Shown: positions 14,364 through 25,947, counted from the stretch's first letter. The stretch is 64,000 nucleotides of DNA from Amoebidium appalachense (GCA_963693365.1 CAVNZM010000018.1:124001-188000); one strand, 5' to 3'. A program made the numbers and translations. The notes: generated by a model not told the origin, from the sequence alone.

Positions 14364-15103
14364 GGGTAAAGTGTTGTACATAGTAAGTGGTTATAGAAGA
14401 AGAAAGCCTTCGTGTACAGTAGAGTTCATACACAGCGGAAGCCGAGGTCATCCAAAGTATTTCGCAAAGAACCCCCTCCCCCCCCCCCCCCAAAAAAAAA
14501 AAATGCAAAAAAGACATTAGGCCTTTGTGTGGGGATTGCCTTTTGTTCTTACAGGTCTAGGTGAGTGTGTGTGTGTGCTTGTGTGCGTGTGTGTATTTGG
14601 CCGAAGGGGGGGAGAGGGGGGGGAGGTAGATATGCACCCTGATTCAAACAATTTGAAATCAAACAAGACGATGAAAGAGGGCAAAAACAAAACTTCAAAA
14701 AACTTAGGCACAACCCCCTACCGGGCCCGACAGCGGCTTCTCCCGGTGTGTGTTTGTATGCATGTGTGTGCGTGCGTGTGCACGTGCGCGTGCGCGTGTG
14801 TGTGTGTTGGGAGAAGGGAGGGGGGGGGGGGGGGGGGGGGGGGGGATCATACGAGATTGAAGACCCAAAAGCAAGAGCCAGGTTGACAATCACCACTAGA
14901 CCGTAACAGTGGTAGAAGGGAAGAAGACCAATCAGACGGTTGGCGGGGGACAGAGAGAGACCTGGTGAGGTGAATGGGGTTAAAAGATTATGTGAGATTT
15001 ATTCGGAATAACTTTACATCGCAATTTCTGAATGCCTAAAAAAAAGAGGAACACATGATATATACATACATACATACAAACAAACAAACAAACAAACACA
15101 CAT

Positions 15104-15137
<34 letters not shown>

Positions 15138-16174
15138 AAAAGATTTCAAGGTCTGATGTGAGACTCGCTTCGTGCTGGCGGCATCTTAGCGTCACGGCGC
15201 AAGATGCCAACTCAAACCGAAAGGTTGAATACTGCGGGCCCAAGTTGGCACTAAGGTTCACGAGACTACTAACACACAGCATGTGAAAAGAACACAAAAG
15301 GGACCAATCAAACACACACACACACACACACACACCTGCATTAGCGGACTGAATCACATTCGTGACGATGTTGAAGTGGGTCAGCTCGACGCCCTTTGGC
15401 CTGCCCGTGGTGCCGCTGCTGTAGGGCACCAGGGCCGTGGCCGTGCGCCAGTCCGCACTGTGCTTAACCCACTTGCTGGGGTCTGCATTCGTTAAAGAGT
15501 TAAAGGCCATGTAGGGGCCCTTGACGTCATCGCCAATCACGATGATGCATTGCACCTGGTTGCCGGCCTCCTTGTTTGCCTGTTATGGTAATGGAATGCG
15601 GCGAGATCAGCAGCAGGTTTTGAAATGTGTCGTGGGCGTGCATGTGGGGTGGAAGTTGGTGTTGGTTGTGCGTGCGCATGGGTTGGTCGTTGGAGGGGGG
15701 AAGGGGGGCAGCAAGGGGAGAGAGGAGGAGGGGGGGGGGGGGGGGGGATTCAATATCGTACCAGTCGGCAAAACACAGGGGCACACACCAGTGTAACCTC
15801 GACATGCACACAGTACCAACACACAACACAAACAGAAACCCCTCGACTTGGGGGCCCAACTATCCCTATACGGGGCTCTGCAAAAACCACCACAGCTTGT
15901 ATATTGCCCTGGGATAGGGGCTGGGGGTAGGATAGATGTGTGTGCGTGTGTGTGTGTGGGGGGGGGGTGGAGGGGGGAAGAAAACCCAATTTCCTTCTGG
16001 CACGAGCCCGTAGTTAAATGGAAGAGGAGGGGAGGGGGGAGGGGGGGGGTCTTGGGTAGGAGGGTGAGAGCTCTGAAGGTAAGAGGGGGAGGGGGGGGGG
16101 GGGGGGGGGACCTCAAGGACGGTCGGCAGAAGAGCCTCCGAAGTGATCAAAGACGTAGCCTTACTGTCCTTGAG

Positions 16175-16242
<68 letters not shown>

Positions 16243-16291
16243 ATGTGTGTGCATGTGTGTGCATGTGCGTGCATGTGCGTGTGTGTGTGCA

Positions 16292-16335
<44 letters not shown>

Positions 16336-18435
16336 GTGTGCACGTGCACAAAGGAGCTCTCTTTTCCAGAGAGGGGGGGAGGGGGGAGAGGGGAAGGGCG
16401 AGGAAGAGGTTGTCAGCAAAATGCTCAGAGAGCTATCCGTGTTGGAAACAAGAGAGAGAGAGGGGGGGGGGGGGGGGGGGGGGCAGAAACATGTATAGAT
16501 AAACATTAGCAAAGCCAGCAAGGTGGGCGGAAGGGTGGGTGGTGTGTGTGTGTGTGTGTGGGTGGGTGGGGGGGGGGGGGTTTGAATGCGGTAGGAAGTA
16601 CGCATACACGACGAGAAGCATGGTACAGGACACATGCAAAGGCAAACATTCAAGTATCCAACATCAGCCATGTGCACAGTATGCGTCATAAGCAGAGCCC
16701 ATCCTCAGGGGGGAGGAGGGGGTTTGGATGCGGAACACAGTACGAAGTACGCATACACGATGAGAAGCATGGTGCAGGACACATGCAAAGGCAAACATTC
16801 AAGTATGCAGCATCAGCCATGCGCACAGTATGCGTCATAAGCAGAGCCCATCCTCAGGGAGGGCCCAAGTCATCAATTGCGTCTGAGTTTCGACCCCTTA
16901 GCCCGCGTATATACGACGCTCCAACTCAAACAGCAGCATCAACTGAACTTGGGCGGGTCAACCCGTCTTGATCAAAGACGAGCAGGGTTGCTTATGCAAG
17001 CAAGGTGAGCAAAACGGTGAAGATGTGTGTGCAAACTAATGCAGTGCAGCGAAAAATGCGTATGTGCTTACAGATGCACGACACAGAGCAACCATGCCCG
17101 GTTGCATGGAAGTAAAGCGGTCTCCACACAGTGGTCTGCCCTGAAAGGACACCTCTGAAAGAAGACTGGGGGGGTTTGAATGCGGTAGGAAGTACGCATA
17201 CACGACGAGAAGCATGGTACAGGACACATGCAAAGGCAAACATTCAAGTATCCAACATCAGCCATGTGCACAGTATGCGTCATAAGCAGAGCCCATCCTC
17301 GGGGGGGGGGGGTTTGAATGCGGAACACAGTACGAAGTACGCATACACGATGAGAAGCATGGTGCAGGACACATGCAAAGGCAAACATTCAAGTATGCAG
17401 CATCAGCCATGCGCACAGTATGTGTCATAAGCAGAGCCCATCCTCAGGGAGGGCCCAAGTCATCAATTGCGTCTGAGTTTCGACCCCTTAGCCCGCGTAT
17501 ATACGACGCTCCAACTCAGACAGCAGCATCAACTGAACTTGGGTGGGTCAACCCGTCTTGATCAAAGACGAGCAGGGTTGCTTATGCAAGCAAGGTGAGC
17601 AAAACGGTGAAGATGTATGTGCAAACTAATGCAGTGCAGCGACAAACGCGTATGTGCTTACAGATGCACGACACAGAGCAACCATGCCCGGTTGCATGGA
17701 AGTAAAGATGTGGGGGGGGGGATGGACATTGTGAGTGTGTGTGGGGAGGAGGTGGGGGGGATTGGTTTACAGATGGATCGTACATGTAGGTGAATGGTTT
17801 GCACACACACACACACACACACACACCTGATAAGCCAACTCCCACGCCGTGCTTCCAGGGTTGATTGTAGTCACCACCGCCCCCGAAGCCAAACACCCAT
17901 GCACAGCCGCCACATATTCGGAGCTGTTTTGCGCAAACAGGCCCACAACACTGCCCGGCCCAATGCCGTCCCCCTGCAGCCCAGCCGCAACACTCACCAC
18001 CTGCCGCTTGAGCTGTCGGGGGGAGGAGGGGGGGAGGGGGGTGTCAGTCAGGAGGGGGGGATGAGGGGGACATGGAGGGGGGGGGGGGAGGAGGAGGAGG
18101 AAAGGGTTAGGATGCGTTAGAAGGTATAAGGGACACATTCATGATGGATACCATTAACACAAATCTGATAAAGGACACACAACGATTATGTATAAAAGGT
18201 AGAATCCATCCTCCGGGGAGTGTCAAGGATTGAGAGGAAGAAGAGAACGGGGAGAAGGGGGAGGAGGGACCCCTTGGGGCCCGGGAGAGGGGGAGAGAGC
18301 CCCGGGGAGGGGGGGGGGAAGGGGGAAGAGAGGAAAGAGGAGGGGGGGGAAGGGAGAGACAGGCAGCAAAGAAGGGCGAGGGAGAGTTAAAAATCGGGAT
18401 TGGAAGAGGGAAAGGGAGATGGTGGGTGGGGGTGT

Positions 18436-18466
<31 letters not shown>

Positions 18467-19932
18467 AAGGGAGGGGGGAGAGAGAATTTATGGTTGGTTT
18501 GGCAGTTAGAGCTTGTTAGGGCTTGTTTGGGTTGAGGCGGGGGGGGGGGGGGGGGGGGGGGGCTGAGGACCTATCCAGAAGTGCACCAGGACTACGGCTA
18601 GGGAAAGCTTGGAAGTGTGAGTATGGCTACAGGCAGGCGGGTGGGCACATGAAGGAAAGGATGACTAAAGCAGGTGGGGATGCAACTGCGTTGTGAAGGC
18701 ACAGAAAGAACGGTGTGCACACCTGGTTGTATGTCGTCTCCTTGCCGTTCATCCGAAGGGCAACACTGTCCCCAAACTTGCTCGTGAGTCCCTCGGACAG
18801 ACCAAACATGTAGTCTGCATGGCAAAGGGAGAGGGGGGGAAGAGAGAGAAGCGGGTTGGGGAGGGAGGGAGGGGGGAGGAGGGGTAAAGGGCTGTTAGTT
18901 GGTGTAGATGCAGTGGTAAGGGAAGCGATGGGACAAAGAGGGAGGGGGGTTGGAGGGGGGATGGTGTTGCATACAGAGCTTTCTAAAGTCGTGCGTGCTG
19001 TTCTAATGGGGGAAAGGGGTGTGTTTTTTCATGGCGGAGGTGGAGAGGAGGAGTGGAAGGGAGAAGGGGCGAGGGGTCTCTAAGGGGAAGTGTTGGGTAT
19101 TGAAAACAGACTGTGTGAGCAGGGGAGGGGCGGGGGGGGGTGGGAGGGGGGGAGTAGATAAAGGGATTACCAAACAGTGTAACGAATGACAGTCCTAGCC
19201 AAGTAGAGGTTGTATTGCGAGTAAAATGATGAGTGGAGAGGTTGATATGACCATAAATGGTAAATGTCTGCATGTGGTTGGAACCCACCTGGAATTGACA
19301 TCTCCTTCAGTTCCACTTCAGGGTACTCCGACTTGAAGATGACATCACGCCTGGCAGCAGCGTGGAAACGAGCAGCAATAGCCTAGCAGTACGAGTCTTA
19401 GCACCATAATCAAAGCAAAAAAACTCATTATGGAAACTGATTGTAGAGGTGGGAGAATGCTGATGTGCATGGGAACATTGATACCATGGGATGCCATGGG
19501 TGAACACTACCACAGAATGCAGATTTAGAGTGCGCTCGCAACCACAGTGAGCATGTACAAGCCCACGCATATGCACTGAACTAATGACTGGGGGGAAGCA
19601 GCGGGGAAAGGGAGGACCTAAAAGATAGCAGGAAAAAACGGTGAGGAATTAGGGCTAGAGGGTGAAAGAAAAGAGGAGAGGCCAGGAGGGAAAAGGTGGT
19701 GGTGGTGGTGGGGAAGGGGGGGAGGAGGGGGGGGGGGGGGGGGGGAGGGGGGGAGAAAGGAGGGGAAGGATGAAGGGGGGGGAGGGGGGGGCCGGGGGGA
19801 GGGAGGGAGAAGGAGGGCGGAGGGTTGGAAGGGGGAGAGGGGAAGGGGGAGGGGGGCTGTTACCCGGCACGCTGTGCGGCGGACGGCACATCCGCCGACC
19901 GAGCGAGCAAGTGAGAGAAGGGGAGTAGCCAT
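7226..19932 (-). CDS. 4-coumarate-CoA ligase-like acyl-CoA synthetase, copy A (16 exons, probably mitochondrial)
   Basis: ANL-superfamily enzyme that forms an acyl-adenylate from a carboxylic acid and ATP, then transfers the acyl group to CoA. Exons: 19932-19864, 19382-19289, 18814-18723, 18012-17827, 16174-16112, 15579-15336, 14961-14853, 14307-14253, 13718-13524, 13067-12981, 12171-12089, 11613-11525, 10153-10098, 9438-9307, 8886-8805, 7314-7226. All phases fit and give 574 aa. Motifs: [10 protein letters not shown] (222-231, ATP loop), GYGMTE (363-368), GWLHTGD (442-448), [10 protein letters not shown] hinge, and PSGK with catalytic Lys554. The N-terminus ([14 protein letters not shown], Arg-rich, no acidic residue) looks like a mitochondrial presequence, and there is no peroxisomal SKL. 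Oddity: exon 9 (13718) is preceded by CACG instead of CAG, so its acceptor AG is missing. The gene may therefore be mis-spliced, carry an assembly indel, or be decaying. The acyl substrate cannot be told from sequence. Confidence 0.92.
7557..8556 (+). repeat. Tandem array of a 452-bp unit, 2.2 copies (dispersed poly-G-flanked repeat)
   Basis: Units start at about 7563, 8015 and 8467. The first two are near-identical and the third is cut off at a G tract (8557-8573). Each unit begins GGGTTTGAATGCGGAACA and ends GAAGACAGGGGGG, so units join through G runs. It lies in the last intron of synthetase copy A, antisense to the gene. The unit contains GTTTCGACCCC (about 7728-7738), which resembles a Pol III B box, but no convincing A box was found. 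Confidence 0.9.
9850..10008. repeat. 37-bp tandem repeat with GACGTC in each unit (about 4 copies)
   Basis: Repeated unit built on CAGACGTCGACTCACTTCC followed by GACAAATATATATGCGCC, in an intron of synthetase copy A. Each copy carries the palindromes GACGTC and GTCGAC. Copies differ slightly in the AT stretch (ATATGTAT, ATATATAT, ATAT). Confidence 0.85.
11824..11960 (+). repeat. Probable diverged copy of the dispersed poly-G-flanked repeat
   Basis: Follows a G tract and contains CACAGTACCCGAGTTTCGACC (11925-11945), which recurs at 35101-35121 and, inverted, near 25627-25645. Only this core is clearly shared, so the limits are approximate. Confidence 0.45.
12174..12246. repeat. (GT)n microsatellite ending at a splice acceptor
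   Basis: Near-pure GT repeat on the + strand, CA in the synthetase A sense strand, ending directly in the CAG acceptor of exon 11 (exon starts 12171). Confidence 0.9.
13068..13159. repeat. (GT)n microsatellite ending at a splice acceptor
   Basis: About 45 GT units on the + strand. In the sense strand this is (CA)n running into ACACAG and then exon 10 of synthetase A at 13067. Confidence 0.9.
16175..16330. repeat. Compound GT/GTGCAT microsatellite
   Basis: GT repeat interrupted by GCAT units, ending at the CAG acceptor of synthetase A exon 5 (exon starts 16174). Confidence 0.88.
16577..17712 (+). repeat. Second cluster of the 452-bp repeat family, four partial or full units
   Basis: Partial unit 16579-16708, nearly full unit from about 16727 to 17165, partial unit 17176-17300, then a unit from about 17312 to 17709. 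Every break falls on a G run. Sequence is almost identical to the array at 7557-8556, nearly 9 kb away in the same gene, including the GTTTCGACCCC core. Orientation is again antisense to synthetase copy A. Confidence 0.88.
18108..18225 (+). repeat. Diverged copy of the dispersed repeat (low certainty)
   Basis: After a G-rich tract the sequence GGATGCGTTAGAAGGTATAA is followed by a short stretch ending AATCCATCCTCCGGGG. This recalls the TTTGAATGCG start and the GCCCATCCTCAGGG core of the 452-bp unit. Strongly diverged. Confidence 0.4.
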
Positions 19933-20700
19933 TTTATGCCTGCTTCCTTGTGTTTTTTCTGTAACTTAGGGAGAAAAGAATATAAAACAACAGAAATAAT
20001 CAAAAAAACACAGCATGCGCAGTGCAAGTATTGGACGTGGGTTGCCAAACCCTGGACTGAAAAAAGTTCTGGGTTGGCTTTTTTTTTGTTGCTGCTCACG
20101 TCCACCTGAGAGGCTCATAAACGAGCGAAGCAGAGTAGGGCAAAACACAAGAACTAATCATAACATTATAAATGTTACTTTTTATGGTAGATGGATTCTT
20201 CTTAAAAGCTCGTATGATGTCACAGTCTTCCAGAGTTGATCATGGCGCAAATAAATGTCGGCTTACAGCTTCTCCTCGTGCCATGCTGCGTGAAGGGCAC
20301 AATTAGAGTTTCATCCTACATGTATCATGCAGGGAAACTACTGCATTTTTGTTGCATTATGTTTATTCTCGCCTCAAAAAGTTTCCTTGGATACATGGCA
20401 ACGCCGCAACGGAGTCAACGACAACACAGTGCGAGGCTTCATGCTGATTGGGTATCGTTTCTAGTTGGTTTTGATTGGTTCGCAGCAAGAAAGCCAGTGC
20501 TTATACTTTGAAAACATGCAACTTGGCACGCCCTTCCGAAGATCCGGCTTGTACATGTGGTACCGTGCAAAAAGTGGCACGTGGTGCACTGCGGTGGGCG
20601 GCAAAGAACTGGCCCTCAGAAGGGGAAACCTTACATTTGTAGTGGAGGCCCTGATGTTTTTTTGAGGAGCCCTGCCGTGGATGCGGGCACTACTCACCAC

Positions 20701-20728
20701 CACGGCCCTCTGAACACAGAGGGCCGTG
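20701..20728. other. Perfect 12-bp stem hairpin with 4-nt loop
   Basis: CACGGCCCTCTG, loop AACA, then CAGAGGGCCGTG, an exact inverted repeat. There is no T run after it on either strand, so it is not a typical Pol III or bacterial-type terminator. Function unknown. Confidence 0.85.
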
Positions 20729-21298
20729 CTCACTACATACGGCCTTTGGTAAGAAACGGCATCTCTGCAGTGCAAAAAAAAACGGGAAGCAGACCAAGCA
20801 CATGCACGCACGACCGGATGATGATGCACGCACGACTGGATGATGACCATGAGAGCGGCCGGTGGCAGTGTACACTGCAAATCTGTACGCACACCGCAAG
20901 GTCTAGATGAATGGCGTTATGATGGGGCAAGAGGATGGATGCGGTGGAACACAATAGTGGAGGGAGGTCGAGGGAGGGAGGAGGGGGAGGGAGAGAGAGA
21001 GACACCATCTGGTGAGGGAGGGAGGGAGGTCCGGGAGGGGGGAGGGGGAGGGGGGGATAAGGAAGGGAGGGAGAGGAATAGGTAGAGAGAGGGAGAGGGA
21101 GAGGGAGGGAGGGAGGGAGGAAGGGAGGGGGAGAGAGAGCTCTAATATAGAGAGAGCTACTGAGAGACTGAGGGAGAGCTCTAGCTAGAGAGAGAGTTCG
21201 AGAGAGAGCTTTAGAGAGAGGGCTCGAGAGCGAGAAAGAGGGAGGAGCGGGGAGGGAGGGAGGGGGGTGGGGGGTAGGGAGGGAGGGAGGGAGGGAGG

Positions 21299-21299
<1 letters not shown>

Positions 21300-21350
<51 letters not shown>
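21300..21350. repeat. (GA)n microsatellite inside a GGGA-rich tract
   Basis: GGGA repeats (21240-21303) pass into about 22 GA units and then a G tract. Part of a purine-only stretch on the + strand from about 20945 to 21365. Confidence 0.85.
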
Positions 21351-21353
<3 letters not shown>

Positions 21354-21841
21354 GGGGGGGGGGGGTTAGAGCAAGGCATCCCAAATAGCGTACCTATTTA
21401 GGAGGCCTTGGGTTAGAGGCAAGGCACTTTGGGATCAAGACGTGGGATCCGACTACCTTTTTTGCTTTTTTCTTTTTTTGGGGGGGAGAGGAGGCTGGGA
21501 TGTGTACGTCTTTTTTTCTTAACAAAAAAAAAAAAACAAAGCTACACCTGAGAAGCCGGGTAGGGAGATCTTGCCATTTACGGCTGCAAAACGGTTATCA
21601 CTGTTTCCGAAGGCCGAAGGAGAAGTAGGGGTGTGTGCAAAGCAAGGGAATGAAGGATTTGTTTATGTTTGGGGGAGGTGAGGGTGGAGTTTGGCATGTG
21701 ACACGAAGCATAAAACACACGATGAAGTTATCGAGAAAGAGCAGAAACGACGACCACGTTTGCACACAAAATAAGAGTATGCCAACAAAAGGAGCATTGC
21801 AGGAGGGAGGGAGGGGGGGGGGGGGGGGGGGGAGAATAAGA

Positions 21842-21975
21842 TAAGAGGCGGAGCAAGATGCGAAGTACAACTACACGAGGAAAAACAAGGTCCGGGACAC
21901 ACGCGACCGTTCAGGTATGCAACATCAGCGACATGCCGAGTATGCAATAAAGCAGGGCCCATCCTCTCGGGGGGA
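21842..21975 (+). repeat. Diverged copy of the dispersed poly-G-flanked repeat
   Basis: GCGAAGTACAACTACACGAG, then CAGGTATGCAACATCAGCGA, then GCAGGGCCCATCCTCTCGGG, in the same order as in the 452-bp unit. It is bounded by G tracts at 21810-21832 and 21970-21989. Confidence 0.7.
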
Positions 21976-22534
21976 GGAGGGGGGGGGGGGAAAGACGTGA
22001 CAAAAAGAAGAAAACTGGTCAAGGTGTACAAAAGCGGACATAAAAGACACTTTTATTTTCGGGCCACTCGGCGCCATTTGTAGATGAAGGAGGGTCCCTC
22101 TGCACCTGTGTGAACCAAATGGGTGTAAGTGAACGTAAGGAGAGAAAAACGTCAACTGAGAACGAGTATTGTGTTGCCTCAGAATTACCCAATGTGACAC
22201 CTTCAGCGGCTCGCTCAGGTGAGTATATGCATGTTTATCATCTTTGGCAAGGCTTCATAACATGGGGGAGAGGTAAGGGGTCAGGAGAACAACCACCAGG
22301 TTCTATTCAGAAAGAGTGAGGAAAAAGTCTTAAAAGGTGTTAACCACACCTTCCCCGCCAATCGCTCACCAGCTCGCTAGAATAGATCGAGTATGCACAG
22401 TAACTTGTTGATTCTGCTAACACCAAACCTAACACCTAAAAGCAGATTTCTTCCTATTTGGTTTCTCGAACGAAACCCACATACGACACCCCTATAGGTA
22501 GCCTATTGATGAACCTTTCAGCTCCCCCCGCAAC

Positions 22535-22566
<32 letters not shown>

Positions 22567-23479
22567 CACACCCAGAGAGAGGGGGGGGGGGGGGGGGAGA
22601 GAGAGAGGGGGGAGGGGAAAGAGAGAGACAGAGAGAGAGAGAAACACATCTGCGTTTGTGAACGAAGACAGGCACACATAAACACACACACAAACGCCCA
22701 AAACATTCAAGCACACACGCACACACTGACATAGACACACACACGCACATATACACGCAAACACACAATCACCACCTAAGTTACTACAATATATGTTTTG
22801 AATATGACTACACATACATTTCCCTACCTTTTTCCCCCCTTTGGAGCAGCATGTAAACTGACCGGAGAAAAAACCTGCGAGGGCTTTTCACGTGGCTTGC
22901 ACATTCCAGTCTCTATATATAGCTATCTTAACCATGATTTGGTTGGGGGTATTTTTAAAATGGGTAAATTTGGGTGCATTGTAGCACGTTAATAAAAAAC
23001 TTGAAACTCTTGAAATTTTAAATGAAAGCAGAGCGTGCATTAAATATCACTTTTATTTGTTATTTTGATACTTGGTTATGCAGTATTAAAAGTATCTGCT
23101 GAAATATATCTAACGTAGAATAATAAAATAACTGAGGTATTGCAGATCTTTTGCTCATCTCTCATAGATCTATTACGTGATCACTCTCGCCAAAGGAAAA
23201 GTTTGGAAAACATGAAAAAACAGCCTTGAAGCTTTTCAGAGCTCAGGCTGGAAGGTTAGTTACAGTACAGTGTAGTAAAGCACCACACAGCTGCACCACA
23301 CAACGTTGGCAAGCGCGCACTGCTTTGTTCTGTTAAAAAACACCACGAACTCACGCAAGAAAGCTCAAGTTTTACTCTGTTTTTTCTAAACAGATTTAGC
23401 TAGATACCCATCGCACAAACCTAAGTTCCCCCATCCCCTCCTTTTATCCAGAACCCCTCCTTTTATCCAAACCACCAAC

Positions 23480-24103
23480 ATGCCTGCCGCCCTTCTAGTC
23501 ATCGACATGCAGTATGACTTCATGCCCGGCGGCAACCTAGCCGTGGCTGAAGGGGACCTTCTGGTGCCGCTAGTGAACAGCTTGATTGACAAATTTACAG
23601 AACGCGGCCAGTTTGTGGTGGCAACACAGGACTGGCATCCTAAAAACCACGGCAGCTTTGCATCCACACACAACACACAACCCTACACCATGGGTGTGCT
23701 AGACGGTCTACCTCAAGTCATGTGGCCTGACCACTGTGTGCAGAACTCAGAGGGCGCGCGGCTACATCAAGACCTGCGACACATTGAAACAATTGTGAGA
23801 AAGGGGCAGGATGAGAACGTAGACTCCTACAGCGGGTTTTTTGACAACGAGCACAAGAGACAGACAGAGTTGGATTCGATACTGAAGGAGAAGGGAATAG
23901 ACGAGGTGTATGTGTGCGGGCTTGCGACAGACTACTGTGTGCATTTTACCGCGCTAGATGCACTAGATTTGGGGTACACGGTGCACGTGATATTGGACGC
24001 GTCACGTGGGGTCAACTCACCGGAAGGTTCCGTCGATGATGCCATCAAGACGTGGAAGGAGAAGGGCATTGGTGTGGTGACGTCACAGGAGGTGCTGGCT
24101 TGA
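23480..24103 (+). CDS. Nicotinamidase (isochorismatase-fold, single exon)
   Basis: Hydrolyses nicotinamide to nicotinate and ammonia, feeding the salvage route to NAD. The 207-aa length is typical of the PncA/PNC1 family. The start MPAALLVIDMQYDF places catalytic Asp9 near the N-terminus. The other triad members are Lys108 (IVRKGQDENVDSYSGF) and Cys153 (GLATDYCV). Metal ligands are Asp51 and His53 (TQDWHP) and His85 (WPDHCV). The cis-peptide region and the VDSYSGFFDN substrate loop are also present. It is uninterrupted by introns, unlike every other gene here, and is the only short gene in the window. It diverges from synthetase copy A. A CTAAACAG site 85 bases upstream could end a 5' UTR intron. 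Family members acting on other amides or pyrazinamide-like substrates cannot be excluded, but the triad and metal site argue strongly for nicotinamidase. Confidence 0.95.
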   Translation: MPAALLVIDMQYDFMPGGNLAVAEGDLLVPLVNSLIDKFTERGQFVVATQDWHPKNHGSFASTHNTQPYTMGVLDGLPQVMWPDHCVQNSEGARLHQDLRHIETIVRKGQDENVDSYSGFFDNEHKRQTELDSILKEKGIDEVYVCGLATDYCVHFTALDALDLGYTVHVILDASRGVNSPEGSVDDAIKTWKEKGIGVVTSQEVLA

Positions 24104-24345
24104 GGGGTATATTGCGAGGGAAGGGGACGTGGATTGGTGGTTTTTGTTGCTCGCATTTATCTTCCCTTTTTTCTTCTCGGCCTCCCTCCTTCTCACTCTC
24201 CACTTGTGGATTTTTCATTTCAGATGGCTGAATGCCTAAATTTCACCTGAGAGGTCGTGTTGGTGGCGGAGGTGGTGGTGCGGGGGAGGCGGGGGAAGGG
24301 GAGGAGGGACGGAGTTACCACGTTTTCTTTCGGTAGGTAGAACAG

Positions 24346-24470
24346 TTACCGTATAAGATGTTATATATCGATAAATGCAACAGCCATACGGGCAGGTGAA
24401 TATCTCGCAGGCTAACAGGTTTCTTTGGATAGGTAGTGTGTTCATCTTTTTATCCTCTTTCTCTTTCGCC

Positions 24471-24517
<47 letters not shown>

Positions 24518-24835
24518 CCCTTTTTCCTTCCCCCCCCGCGCTCTCCTTCTCCCTCCTTCCCCCGCTCTCCCCCCATATGATTTCCTTCTCTTACCGTATA
24601 AGATGTTATATATCGATATATGCAACAGCCATACGGGCAGGTGAATATCTCGCAGGCTAACAGGTTTCTTTGGATAGGTAATGTGTTCATCTTTTTATCC
24701 TCTTTCTCTTTCGCCGTCCCCCCCCCCCCTCCCCCCCCCCCCCCCTCCAACCCCCCCCCCCCCCCCCCCCGCCCTTTTTCCTTCCCCCCGCGCTCTCCTT
24801 CTCCCTCCTTCCCCCGCTCTCCCCCCATATGATTT
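24346..24835 (+). repeat. 245-bp tandem duplication ending in C tracts
   Basis: Two copies start at TACCGTATAAGATG (24348 and 24593) and continue through CAGCCATACGGGCAGGTG to a C tract and the GCGCTCTCCTTCTCCCTCC tail. They differ at few positions outside the C tracts, where lengths and interruptions differ. This suggests a recent duplication with rapid tract change. Confidence 0.88.
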
Positions 24836-25000
24836 CCCTCTCTCTTCCACCCTCCCCCTCCCCCCCCCCCCCCTCCCCCCCCCCCCCCCCCCCCCCGCCC
24901 TCCCATTCGTCCGTGTCCCTCTGTCGCTCTCCCTTTCCGTCACCCCATCTCTTTTCTTCCCACACCTCTCTCCCTCCTGGCCCCATGCTCGCCTTCTTCC

Positions 25001-25052
<52 letters not shown>

Positions 25053-25481
25053 CCGCCGCCACCCTTTTCCCCCCTTCCTCCCTCCCTCCACCTCGACCCC
25101 ACCTCTGTCCAGCCTTTTTTTTTTTTTTTCCCCTGGAGTCCAATCTGAGTATGTATTAATTCGACCTGTTTTTTATTTTGAAAAAGAATAAAAAATTAAA
25201 ATAAAGAAAAGGGAACATATTTCTTTCCTTGGTTCAAGTTCTTTGCATTTCTTTTTCACTTTTGTTTTTTTTATTAGACCCCCACGGGGGAAGGGAGGGG
25301 GGAGAAGGGGACTGCAGAGGGGAAGGGATGACGATGCGCTGTATAGTATGTCGGATGTTGTACAAAGGACTCAGGAAAAATGTATGCAGATGGTGGTGTC
25401 GTATGGCTTAGAGGAGAGTTATGTAAACATGATGCATAGTTCTATTCCATGCAGTGTGGCAAACTTCAACCCTCCCCCCCC

Positions 25482-25514
<33 letters not shown>

Positions 25515-25523
25515 ACTGCCCTT

Positions 25524-25770
25524 GCCTGCATAAGCAACCCTGCTCGTCTCTGATCAAGACGGGTGACCTACTCATGTTCAAGTGAAACAGTATCTGAGTT
25601 GGGTTTCGTTAACGAGGTGAATGGGTCGATACTCGGGCACTGTGGATGACGTGGGCCCCCCCTGAGGATGGGCTCTGCTTATTATGCATACTCTTTATGT
25701 ATGGCTTGCATTCTGCATCGTGTTATCCGTTTGTTCTTGTGTACTTCGTACTTTTTGACGCATTCAAAAC
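25524..25770 (-). repeat. Inverted copy of the dispersed poly-G-flanked repeat, with C tracts at both ends
   Basis: TGCATAAGCAACCCTGCTCG and GATCAAGACGGGT are the reverse complement of the 452-bp unit's central part. The copy continues to GTACTTCGTACTTTTTGACG and CATTCAAAA. C tracts lie on both sides (25477-25514, 25771-25793), so in element orientation it is bounded by G tracts at both ends. Confidence 0.85.
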
Positions 25771-25865
25771 CCCCCCCCCCCCCCCCCCCCCCCCTTTCCC
25801 CTTCCGCTCCCCCGTTCCCCCTACCGGGTGATGCCACACTCACAAGTGCAAGCATGCGCTGCACA

Positions 25866-25881
25866 CACCCACACGAACACA

Positions 25882-25947
<66 letters not shown>

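Larger units (their letters stand above)
19933..23479. other. Intergenic region between synthetase A and nicotinamidase
   Basis: The two genes diverge from here. No convincing exon was found; open frames are short and lack recognisable domains. Contents: a perfect hairpin (20701-20728), a direct repeat of a CACGCACGAC motif (20805-20835), GGGA/GAGA-rich low-complexity DNA (20945-21365), a diverged dispersed-repeat copy (21842-21975), a CA microsatellite (22535-22572) with adjoining G and GA runs, and AT-rich sequence (22980-23220). The last 400 bases before 23480 are ordinary complexity and probably hold the nicotinamidase promoter and 5' UTR. Confidence 0.5.
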
